Shown piece after piece: positions 1 to 9,771 of a DNA stretch of 64,000 nt. The position numbers and the translations under genes are program-made. Position 1 is the stretch's first letter, and every line of letters begins with the position of its first letter. Source of the DNA: Terebella lapidaria (lineage: Eukaryota > Annelida > Polychaeta > Terebellida > Terebellidae); assembly GCA_949152475.1 (NCBI GenBank), contig OX424566.1, forward strand, positions 11,245,177 to 11,309,176. Direction: 5' to 3'. The notes below the pieces were generated by a model that worked only from the letters and a program-made list of their open reading frames with translations, was not told the origin of the DNA and made no database searches.

Positions 1-597
1 TTGAAAAAAATTTTGGACTTAGAAAATTTTCGGCACTTTTTTCCTTCATAATGGGAGCTGTCCGGACTGTACTCATAGAACGCTTGAAGATAGAGCTTAG
101 AAATTGGCACTTTCAAATGGGAAGTCATATATGGCGACTTGTGTGGTGACCTTGAATTTGACCTTGGATGACCTTGAAAGGTCAAAACAGCCATTTTGGG
201 GTCAAAAAATGCCCAGATTTGCCTTTGTAGATGAAATGCTTGCAGATAGAGCTCCTGTTTGCATTATGAACATATAGGAAGACATATATGGCACAACTAA
301 TGATGACCTTGAACTTGACGTCAGATGACCTTGAGTGCCAAATGTCTGACTTGGAATGTGTAAATTGACCTGAGCGGCCTAAACGATTCCACCCAACATA
401 TAGAATATCAAATGCCGCACACATACATGTAATGGTTACATCGAAGTTCATACGGATGACCTTGATTGGTAAATCCCAAGGTCATATGTTTACACTGCGA
501 ACCTTGATTGGTAAATCTCAAGGTCTGTTACCTGCCAATGCTGCCATGGCCAAACCAAAATTGTCCGGTAACCTATCTTAGCCTTTGGGCTAATTTT
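1..597 (-). mobile_element. 5' end of a Helentron-like satellite element (copy H), cut by the window edge
   Basis: Read on the minus strand, the element begins at about 597 with AAAATTAGCC. A small hairpin follows (TTAGCC/GGCTAA), then AGGTTACCGGAC, the same 5' motif found in the element at 58815-61744. The interior (about 1-520) has diverged repeats rich in TGACCTTGA, like the large satellite at 58.9-60.9 kb. Only the 5' part is in the window, so length and 3' end are unknown. Assignment to the Helitron2/Helentron group is inferred from end structure. Confidence 0.6.
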
Positions 598-1197
598 TGT
601 AAATTCACATGTTATAGAATGTTATAAAAAGCCTTCAACTCTGTATCAGGTGCGAGAAAATGCATATGATGATTTGCGTGTGGTATGGGTTTTCCCGGTG
701 ACTTGTGCTGGAAAAGTCTTTATCGCACACAAACTTCACAAAACAGTGCCACATGATGCAGATCGGCCGGTGACTATAAATCTTGACAAATTCAAGAAGA
801 TCAACCGAAGCACCGACCGAGCAATCCACTCAGTGATGTTCTATCGCCTGTATACGAACCACCCGTCTGAAATTCCCCACATCCCAAAATCCCTTGTTCA
901 TCATATTCATTGTGTTCATGCATTCAAACATTTTTGATGTTTGTAACATTTATTACTGTCATTGACCGTGCTGACAACTGATCAGACACCAGATATTTCA
1001 TCTGCATTTACATCCTTGCATCGTCGATAGTTCGGGCGATACTGAGTATCTGGGGGATACATCCATGGCCACTGTTGCCAAACCGAGAGCGTCTGGTTTA
1101 TTTAGCAAGAAGAAGTTTATGAAGATTTGTATGAAGCCTATGACACTTCTTTAGTTTAAGCCCCGAACTGAAATGCAATTCTCATCTTGTTTTACAG
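598..1197. other. Upstream region of SURF6, no gene recognised
   Basis: A 95-codon open frame at 650-937 (+) has no family I recognise and no clear splice partner. A good acceptor (TTTTACAG) ends at about 1197, just before the first SURF6 coding exon, so a 5' untranslated exon probably lies in this stretch. I cannot place it. Confidence 0.35.
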
Positions 1198-1247
1198 GTC
1201 GTCGTGCAGTAGAGCAACTTATCCCCCGCTACACAGGATCACTGGAT

Positions 1248-2923
1248 ATGGTTGAAGATAGCATTCGACGCCAGATGGTGGCGGACAACCAGTACTTCAA
1301 GTCGCTTCTCGACCTGATTCCAACACACTTCTACTTCGACAATGAGACGAAGCAGCGACTTCGGGGAATTGATGAGAGTGATGATGAGAGCGGTGATGAA
1401 TCGGGAAGAAAATCATCCAAAAAACACAAAGGTGGCTGGACACATTTCTTAAATGCATATTACAAGTTTTTTTTGCATTTTACACGTTTGAATTGTGTTC
1501 AAATGTTTAAAATAAATCCACGAAACTCTTGAAAATAATTGGTGACATATGGATGTAACAACACATGTGTAGGATCTTGTAAATATCATGTATTATTTAC
1601 TGTTTACTGCCGCAGGGCTGAAGCGCGAAGGTGAACAGTCAGAAAAGGCGCAGTGGAAACGGCGCAGGTTCGACCCTGATCAGACCAAAACAGTTACAGA
1701 CATTCAAGAGGAACTGATAGAGGCAGAGAGACTCGAAAAAGGTGCATAATATTCTGGTGTATATGACAAAATGAATGATTGTGATGTTGACTGTAGTGCC
1801 ATACAAATGGTGTAAAATGTCACTCCGGCCCCCAAAAAATTTCAAGCAAGCTATGCAATGTAATCTTCCCCTGATTTTGGTGACACTTTGTGTCGATTAT
1901 ATTTTGATTCACTAATTGTTCACTAGTGACCTGTTTAATACATGCTGATTCTGATTTCCAGAAAATTCCAAGAAAGCCAAGTGGAAATCTGAAGATTCAC
2001 CAGTTAAAGCTGGAGATACCGAAGAATTACGCGACCGACTGCACCAGAAAATCAGCATGCTGCAAGGTAAAGAATAATGTGATTATGTGAAAATTTATAC
2101 ATTGTATCACAAGGTCTTTCCAGTCATAGTATTTAATGAATTCAAAAGTTGTATTAATTTCCAAACTTGCATAAACTGCTCACATTGTACTTGTATAACT
2201 CTGAGTGTATAAAACGTTTTCAAAACTATATAAATATCTGTACAACTTTGAACTGTTGGATTTAATGTTATTACACGTGTTCCAGCAAAGAGAAAAAACA
2301 TGGGCAAGGCAGATTACCTGCAGAAGAAGAAATTGAAGAGGCTAGAAAGCAAAACAAAACTGAAGATGAAAAGAAAGGCAGAGAAACAAAACAAGGTGAA
2401 AGGACATGAGAAGGGCACAGCGACACAGTCAACACCGAATGGGAAATCCCCGGCCAGCAAAAAACCCATCTACAACAAGGAGGGTAAAATGGTCTTCAGC
2501 AAGTTTGACTTCCGCGAAAGCAACGGAAAAGAACATCACAGTGACACGTTAACTGGTAAAAACTATAAAAAGCTACTGGAAAAAGTCCAGAGACAGAAAG
2601 CAAAAGTACAAAAGCTGAAAGAGACCGACGAATCCAAGGCTCGGGATTTCCAGGAAAAAACCCAATGGAAAACGGTTTTACAAAAGGCGGAAGGTGTCAA
2701 AGTCAAGGACAATCCTGACCTCATCAAACAGGCCATGAAACGGAAGGAAAAGAAAAAACAAAAGAGTAAAAAGGAATGGGACGAGCGCAACAAAAAACTC
2801 CAGGATCAGATGAAATCCAGGCAGGAGAAACGTCATGGCAACATACAGAAGAAAAAACAGAAACGCACGGATAAAAAGATCCAGAAATCCAAAAAGAAAG
2901 GACACATGATTCCTGGATTCTGA
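1248..2923 (+). CDS. SURF6: Surfeit locus protein 6 homologue (nucleolar ribosome-biogenesis protein), 4 coding exons
   Basis: Coding exons are 1248-1431, 1616-1741, 1962-2066 and 2286-2923. All introns are GT-AG, and the three junctions carry matching phase 1, giving 350 residues (human SURF6 is 361). The N-terminus has the short SURF6 signature around QYFKSLLDLIP (residues ~13-23), followed by an acidic stretch. Exon 4 (residues ~139-350) is the SURF6 domain: strongly basic, Lys/Arg/Glu-rich and helical, with KFDFRES and a C-terminal KKGHMIPGF. The family (yeast Rrp14) acts in the nucleolus in pre-rRNA processing and binds nucleic acid. The start is uncertain: ATG 1248 is the first one after the acceptor at 1197, and an in-frame Met nine codons further is possible. 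The other surfeit-cluster genes are not in the window. Confidence 0.92.
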
Positions 2924-3595
2924 GTGAGATATTGACTGTGCCGTTGTGGTTCAGGCTGCATACATGTGACAGCATCAAAATTGGAGATTTGAATGTACAA
3001 TATATACTACGATATGGACAAATATGTGCTAACTGGTGTTCTGATGATGTTAATGTTTTGTTTCCGAATGCAGATTTGCGTACGAAAATGTTCTGTTAAT
3101 TGATGTGTGCAGCGCTTATCATTGGAGTGATATGTCATCTTAACATGGTGTACGCCACTCAGATAACCCACACTTGTCATTGAATGACGAGGGAATAATC
3201 TGAAATTTTTGCTAATTAGCAAAACACTGGAAATATGGATAATATATTATTAAACATATTGATAACAAATGAAAATTAATGAAAGTTTGTCTGACAATTG
3301 TATTCAATGGAATAATAATATCAGTGAATATCGAATATGGTGTTCATCAAAAAACATCTTGGTTTGTGAATATTGATAACTGTTGAAGTCGCAGCGATAT
3401 TTTTGTGTCAGTTTGAATTACAAAGATTATCATGTTGCCATCCAGTCTCTGATTGCATGTATATCGCTACTTAATGCTGTGAAGTAATTTGTTTTCACAC
3501 AGTATAGTCTATTTCATGAATTTTCTCAGCCTTTGTCATTGTTGTTACAGATGTATAAAATACTGTCCGACCATGTCAAATGCATGCCATAATGC

Positions 3596-3601
3596 AATAA
3601 A
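3596..3601 (+). other. Candidate poly(A) signal of SURF6
   Basis: An AATAAA hexamer lies 673 bases after the SURF6 stop in AT-rich sequence with no other gene, implying a 3' UTR of about 0.7 kb. Transcript ends were not available, so this is inferred from the hexamer and its position. Confidence 0.45.
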
Positions 3602-3844
3602 ACCATAATGCATTTGTACAATTGTCCAAGCTTTATTCATATATTACGTAAACATCAATCAAAGTTTAATACGTGGAATTTCAATGAAAATTTGTGGTTT
3701 TATGAAAATTAAATTGTTTCTTAGCTTATATTGCTGAACATTTGAACTAGAATTTCTTTGAGGGGTTCTTCAGCTAAAGTAAATGTAACTTGTCAGAATC
3801 GGCAAATTTCTCCTTAAATTATCTGGTGTTTGTAGAGCTAAAAA

Positions 3845-4225
3845 ATGTCTCCTTACAAGGTCCTCTACACAGGTTCAACACAAACTGCAGACAATCCCTC
3901 TATATACAAGTACATGTATAGTGAGTTGCCTCGTGTTACCATGGTTGTGATGAGGGACCATCTGGTTCCAAAATTGCTTTTCATTTCGACCGGCTATGAG
4001 AGAACAATCCTGTGGTTTGACTCAAAGAGCCTAAAATACCAAGAGGTGGCACTTCCATTCGACCTTGTGGTGACAAATAAAACAAAAGACCAACATCGCC
4101 AGAGAAGGAGCGACCAGCTCACCAACTGCTTACGTGGACAATATCTTGTGAGCTATATGTTGAATCGCCACCGGAGGAGTGGTCAGTTCAGAAATACAGC
4201 CGAGTGCCTACTCTGGGTCTTTTAG
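3845..4225 (+). CDS. Unrecognised 126-codon open frame
   Basis: The frame starts at an ATG with A at -3 and runs to a stop at 4225, just before an inverted-repeat element at 4261. The composition looks protein-like (YTGSTQTADNPSIYKYM near the start, STGYERTILWFDS in the middle) with a basic region near the end. I recognise no domain, signal peptide or membrane segment. It could be a small gene, one exon of a larger gene, or part of an old element next to the foldback. There is no clear splice partner nearby. Treat as hypothetical. Confidence 0.22.
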   Translation: MSPYKVLYTGSTQTADNPSIYKYMYSELPRVTMVVMRDHLVPKLLFISTGYERTILWFDSKSLKYQEVALPFDLVVTNKTKDQHRQRRSDQLTNCLRGQYLVSYMLNRHRRSGQFRNTAECLLWVF

Positions 4226-4260
4226 GCTCTTTAGTTTGACTTTACATGTATTTCAACTCA

Positions 4261-4925
4261 AATGGGTTCTGTCCAATGCTAGAAGGGATCTACCTCATCA
4301 TCATGATGAGGCTCAATACGTTTGAAATTTCTGAAGTGAGTTCTGAAACATAATATAAAGGAACAACTAAAGTATCGGTACCTGTACTTTATCAATGAGC
4401 ATGAGCATGATGATAAGGCCAAATAAAATGATAGCTGTGTTTCCTATTACATGCTTTCGAAAATCAGGTAGGTAGGCAGGAGATAACATTTTATTTTGGT
4501 GAAATATTTTACCAGGGAAGAAATAGGGTAGGGAATGGCACGAAACATTTTTTTTAACATTTTGCCTTCATCGACTGTTGTGAAGTTACTGCGTTGCTGT
4601 TTGTGGCTTGGTGATGTACATGTATGCATGCAACTGTATTTTATATACATTGGAAGTCTTTCTGAATGTGCAAAACAATCAAATCCACCATGTGCTCACG
4701 AGATAAAATTGATGAAATTTTTTTTTTTTTGGCCCAATAATTACAAGGGTTGGGGGTCGGTGCGAAAACATTTTATTTTATTTCACAAAGCTATATAAAA
4801 TGTCTAGGGTAGCCTATGGGTAGGCTTGATTTTATAGGTAGGGTCGGGTAGTAGGAAACACAACTATTTTTTTATTTGTCCTAAGATAGATGCCTTCTAG
4901 CATTGGGAGTTATACCCATTATACC
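4261..4925. mobile_element. Foldback MITE-like element with two pairs of inverted arms
   Basis: The outer arms are 4261-4297 and 4881-4925 (shared CCAATGCTAGAAGG and TGGGT blocks). The inner arms are 4421-4449 and 4849-4878 (shared GTGTTTCCTA, flanked on both sides by AAATAAAA). The whole piece can fold back on itself. There is no transposase. Target-site duplications are unclear, so the DNA-transposon superfamily is not assigned. The two arm pairs could mean one element inserted in another. Confidence 0.55.
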
Positions 4926-5853
4926 CATTTCAGAAGGCATGGCTAGTCAATAGTAAACCAGAATATACAATATACATGACATGCGACAGAAACAAGAAGA
5001 CACAAATTAGAACTTGTTTATTGTAACCCCTGCATCATAGGGTTTTGTCTGAAACAAATCTCATTTAAGCCAGTTCTACAATTCTTGATTGAACACAATT
5101 ATACCTTGTTCCACATGCACATTGTTGTTTACAGACTATAAATTGATCCTTGTAACATAATCCATACTTGGCATCATAAATATGATCAATAACCAAATTG
5201 ATAATAACAAAATTTGCAAATTTTTAAATTTCAAACATCATACTCGGGATTATCTCTGCTGCAACCTGGAAAAAGTAACCCCATGATTTCTGTCCCTATC
5301 ATGTCACAATTAACATAAAATCATGCCAGATACATGAATATTCATATAGGAATATATACATGATATACACATTCATGAATATACATTTTGGGTATCTTTG
5401 GGCCAGCCTAGCAAGATAACAATAGATGAAGAAAATAGACTAGAAGCGATCACCCAAACGTGTGACATTAGACAAAGTAATCAACAAAAAGACTATTCAT
5501 AAACTAACACGAGGATCAAGTATTGATCAGCAGTAAAGATTGGTACATCGTCATGTAAAGATTGGTACATCGTCATGTACAGTTTGGTAAATTGTCATGT
5601 ACAGTTATACAATTAGTCATATAGGATTTGGACAGATTCCCAGATTCATGGAATCAATTGGCAGCCATTTATTTATCCAATTGAATGTCATAGCTGACTA
5701 TCAGTTTCAGGAAAGTGTGCACAATATGACAAGATTTAACTATCATATATGAATACACAGTATGTTACTTCATATAAATAGGCTATGTTGAACAGCAACC
5801 TGTCACTGATAGCAAAGGGTAGCAACAGTTCTCTATTTCCACTGCAGTCCCAC
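4926..5853 (-). other. 3' flank and likely 3' UTR of KRIT1
   Basis: AT-rich sequence without a convincing open frame. Read on the minus strand, AATAAA hexamers lie at 5668-5673 and 5017-5022, at about 180 and 830 bases after the KRIT1 stop. Either could end the transcript. A tract near 5537-5600 has short direct repeats of TACATCGTCATGTA type. Confidence 0.35.
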
Positions 5854-8079
5854 CTAGCTCCGAACTCCAGGTGATGAACTAGTCGAAATACTGGCTAACT
5901 TGTTCATGAGATGGTTGAGCAATCCAGCCTGCTTCGTCAGGATAGACATGCCTCCCTTACTGGAGCCATTCAGCTTGATCTCCAACACAGGCTGACTATC
6001 CTTATGTGTCCACTCAACATCGCGGTAGTTGAAGCTCTGTAGCATTACCTTTGTGTTGGCATTGATGACGTGGACACCAAGGTCATTCACTCCAATGTAA
6101 ACTGTTGTGGGTTCCCGTGCGGTTTTCATCTGCAGAAAACCTGTGAAGAAGGCAGCGCCGTAGACGGTCAGGTTCCAGCAGATTTGGAGGAAATGCTGCT
6201 GCATGATTTGCGGGGAACGGTCTCTCTTTGACATTGCATGACTGTAGTGGCGATACTGTGCTTTGATCTTGGAAGCCCAGTCCATTTTCCGGTTGTTGCG
6301 GAGTTTGGTTTGAGGTACGAGCGTGTGAAGTGCACGATCACTGGCGAAAAAGTTATTTGCACGACGGGCTTCAAAGTTGCCTTGGTTGAGCTGCATCAGG
6401 ATTGCTCCAAGCATCATCGCATCTTGGTCGGCACAAGGGTACATGGACTTGATGTAGTTGTGGAAGGCTTCATGGAAAAGCAGGTGCATCGCGACGGGGT
6501 GTTTGATTTTTCTTTCCTCGGCGATACTGAGAATAGCATCTCGTCGCCAGAATAGCTGTGGATCTTCATGCGTTGGCTCGTGTTCTGTTAACATGGTGAC
6601 GATCTTTCGCTTCCAGTCGTTGAGATGTTGTATCGGTTTGTGGTCAGACTTCAGTTGAAGCTGCAAGTTGCGAGAGCAAATCCATATCGTGAAGACATGG
6701 CCGCATGTCTCTGGCATGTTCAGTTCCACCATCATCTGCGTGTGCAGTTGCTGTACTGTCGTGTTTGCGCCTGAGAGAAGATTCAAACTGCGATATGTGC
6801 CGTCCATTAGTGAGACTTGTATCGTTGGCGTAGGTTTGTTCATTGCAGTAATGAGCAATTTGGCACAAGATTGAGTGTCCGGTTTGTCTATGCCTTTGCA
6901 GAGGCTCAACGCTGTCGCATTCTGACAGTCCACGGCATTCACGTCAATCTCCTGGTGGTTAAGAAGCAGTTCAATGACATAAACGCGCCCACTTCTGGCA
7001 GCCAAGTGCAGTGGTGTAGAGCCAGAGTCATTTGCGATGTTGGGAGAACATTCACCTTCGTTTAAGAGGACTGAGATTGCTTTGAGATGGCCCCCGCATG
7101 CAGCATAGTGAATAGGAGCCCACGATTCTGGGTCTTTCTTGCTTACACTGTGACCCTGCTTTATCAGTTTGCTAATTGCCTCAGCATCACCTTCATGGGC
7201 AGCTTTATGCATCGGACATTCCTTCACCCAATCACCCTCGAAGTTGATAGGTGCCAGATTCTGAGTCACAATGATTTTACTGTAGTCGGGTTTTCCAAGA
7301 CCCCAAAACTTATTGACAACTGTAGTTTCAGTTTTGCTTTTATACGACATATCCGAGCCAAAGAGTGGGTTCATCACAGTCATATCACACTTCTCTATGG
7401 ACAACATCTTTGCCAGAGCTTCGTTGGCGATAGTTCTAGATGACGATGAGTAGCCATTGTCAATGTGACTAGAGCTGAGTCCTGACTGGTTGTCAGTCAG
7501 GTAGGCTGGGTTAGTGATCGATCGCTTTAGTCTGTCCTCCGTACAAAATGAGAACAAGAGGTCCACGGCGCCTGGGAGATTGTGCTTCTCCCGGAGCCAG
7601 CATTCAAGCCGCAGCAGCATGACCCTTGCCTGCCTCGTGAGAAGCATCGAGTCCTTCTCATTGACATGAGCGAGCACGAGATCTAGCGAGTAGAAACCCG
7701 GTGACTGTGGGAGATTGTCCAAAACATGTCCGTTGAGCTTCTCATCGCTATCCACAGGTACGCAGTACAGCGTACCCTTGACGAAAGAATCATTGTCGGC
7801 AAGTCGCTCCGTCCCTGAGGGAGGCACGAAAACTGCACGCTTCCCTTTGAGACCTCCAAGGGAGGCCCCTGTCAAGTCATAGACAAACGTACAGAGGCTG
7901 TCAGCGGGCTCCTCCTCCAATAAAATATTTGTCTTGGGAAGCTGATGACATGGCTTCTGACTCTGGCTGCCATTTTGGAAGTTCTCTTGGGTGAGGAGGA
8001 TATCGAAAGCCTTCGCACGGAATTCCGGTGACACCGTCACATTGACTTTAGGTCTCAGCACCGCAAGAACTGTTTCCAT
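5854..8079 (-). CDS. KRIT1: KRIT1/CCM1 homologue, intronless coding region
   Basis: A single uninterrupted frame of 741 codons (human KRIT1 is 736 residues from many exons). Order: Nudix-like N-terminal domain (~1-170), NPAY (190-193), NPLF (237-240), ankyrin repeats (~285-415; WAPIHYAACGGH and STPLHLAARSG) and a FERM domain (~418-735; TIWICSRNLQLQLK in F1, YGAAFFTG in F3). In the family, KRIT1 binds Rap1 through FERM, ICAP1 through the first NPxY and CCM2 through later NPxF motifs, acting at cell junctions and against ROCK signalling. The third human motif, NPYF, aligns here with NKFW (256-259) while the flanking GLG.PDYSKI is kept. ATG 8079 gives an N-terminus matching family length. The lack of coding introns is odd beside multi-exon neighbours and suggests intron loss or a functional retrocopy. 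The frame is full length, so it is probably active. Confidence 0.93.
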   Translation of the reverse strand: METVLAVLRPKVNVTVSPEFRAKAFDILLTQENFQNGSQSQKPCHQLPKTNILLEEEPADSLCTFVYDLTGASLGGLKGKRAVFVPPSGTERLADNDSFVKGTLYCVPVDSDEKLNGHVLDNLPQSPGFYSLDLVLAHVNEKDSMLLTRQARVMLLRLECWLREKHNLPGAVDLLFSFCTEDRLKRSITNPAYLTDNQSGLSSSHIDNGYSSSSRTIANEALAKMLSIEKCDMTVMNPLFGSDMSYKSKTETTVVNKFWGLGKPDYSKIIVTQNLAPINFEGDWVKECPMHKAAHEGDAEAISKLIKQGHSVSKKDPESWAPIHYAACGGHLKAISVLLNEGECSPNIANDSGSTPLHLAARSGRVYVIELLLNHQEIDVNAVDCQNATALSLCKGIDKPDTQSCAKLLITAMNKPTPTIQVSLMDGTYRSLNLLSGANTTVQQLHTQMMVELNMPETCGHVFTIWICSRNLQLQLKSDHKPIQHLNDWKRKIVTMLTEHEPTHEDPQLFWRRDAILSIAEERKIKHPVAMHLLFHEAFHNYIKSMYPCADQDAMMLGAILMQLNQGNFEARRANNFFASDRALHTLVPQTKLRNNRKMDWASKIKAQYRHYSHAMSKRDRSPQIMQQHFLQICWNLTVYGAAFFTGFLQMKTAREPTTVYIGVNDLGVHVINANTKVMLQSFNYRDVEWTHKDSQPVLEIKLNGSSKGGMSILTKQAGLLNHLMNKLASISTSSSPGVRS

Positions 8080-9771
8080 TGTGGCCAGTTGTGAAATCTT
8101 TCTACATTCTCAGGGTACTCTCTATACCTATAAAGAAGGAAGAAACATAGTTGAGTTCTGATATTTTCACACACATGATAATATGTTACTGGTATATCTG
8201 TGAAGACACAGGGCCAGGACGAGTAGCGAATTCTCGACCCGGGTACCCGACCCAACCTGGGTACCTGTCCTAATTTACCTAACTGTTGAAATGTGAACTG
8301 GTATCAGATATAAAAAAACATATGAAAACACCAGTGAAGTGGTATTTATGTCAGTTGGTGTTTATGGTCGCACACATATTATATCGCGTAAAAATATTGT
8401 TTATGTTGATAAAAAAAATTTTTCAGACATACTCCAAGGAATTCCGAAAACATAACACAGATTTCAGCATTGCTGCCATCTGATTATTCTGTTAACATGG
8501 GATCAAAACTTGTACTGCAATGAAGCAATGGTCATTAAGTGACATTCAACCGTATTATCGCCCAGGTGGAAATAGTGCAACGTGTTTCATAATGTGGAGC
8601 TCATCAATCTGCAAGAAATATATCGCGTTGAGAAGGATCGAATTTAGTATAGTTATTCAGCAACTTACTTCTAGATGTTATAGGAAGTTACTGTCAAACA
8701 ACAGTACCACACCCATTCTCGGCGCAAAATATTTTTGACAGCTGTCAAAGCATGATAGGTCAAGGTCATTTTGATATTTTATCACGGTGTGAACTCAGAA
8801 CGCAATATTCTGTGTTTGATTTGAGAGTTTCAATAGCTGATATCAAATCGAGTTAATGAAAGACAATACTACGGATCCCTTGTCTTGTGGAAGCAGCGTT
8901 TCAGCTAGCAACTTTTATTTGCATAATTTTAAGTATTTAGAAAAAAATTTCTAGTTTTAAAAATTGGTCTGCCGTTATTTAAAAGATTTAGAGGGACTGC
9001 TCTGATTTTACCTAATGACAGGATGGCAGGAATCTGAGCATATTCCGGGATTTGGTCGTGATTACATCCATCAAAATCGAAGCAACGTTGTGGTTCACAC
9101 AAATCTGTTGATTACAGAAGATTACACCGCTACGAAAGTGACTTTAAAGAAAATACACAAAATCGTGTGTAGACCCAGAAATTCATTGATGGGGTTAAAT
9201 CTAACATTTGGGTAGAAATTGGCAAATTGCCAACTTTCTCAATATTCGCGATAGAAGTCTGAAATTTGGTACGAAATTGCCGTTTGGCCTCCATGTTATA
9301 GAACGATAACCGAGAGCTCTTTGTGATTGTTTTTTAGTGACAGCAGTTTGAAGAGCAGCTGCGGAGGAAACATTTGCAAGGCGGCGGCAATATATATTTT
9401 TGTGGTATGAAGGAAAAGTTTTCGATGCACCGCCAGAAATCAGCCCGGTAATGAACCTGAATATGAGGATTCAAAATAAATTGAAAATGAATGGATGACT
9501 GTCAATCTCTCTTTTCTGTAAAATTAAATTAATATCCAAAATCCTGGTTATAGTACTTAGACTGCAATCCAGACCTCAGACCAATTTATTTACCGTATTT
9601 ATGTGATATGAGAACCCCGGGATGCGTCCCCGAAATGTGAGCAAGAAATGCAAGTGTTTACTTACGTGCACATGCCAAAGGAGCAGATCTGCTCATGAGC
9701 GTGAGAGGTTCGCACAAGATGGATCTCCGATCGGTAGGTCTGAATGCACACCGTGCAGAACAAACATAGTT
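8080..9771. other. Divergent intergenic region between KRIT1 and ACBD6
   Basis: The two genes point away from each other, so both promoters should be here. A compact inverted motif with GGGTACC twice sits at about 8235-8268. An acceptor-like TTTATAG just upstream of the KRIT1 ATG (minus strand, near 8130) leaves room for a 5' UTR intron. Frames at 8286-8738 and 9015-9215 are AT-rich and look like chance. Confidence 0.4.

Noticed and set aside
650-937. 95-codon frame upstream of SURF6
   Set aside because: No domain, no conserved splice partner and no match to the SURF6 N-terminus.
6238-7443. Plus-strand frames opposite KRIT1
   Set aside because: They are shadows of the KRIT1 reading frame on the other strand.
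9622-9771. N-terminal extension of ACBD6 from the upstream in-frame ATG
   Set aside because: The Cys/Arg-rich segment does not look like family N-termini and is better read as 5' UTR.
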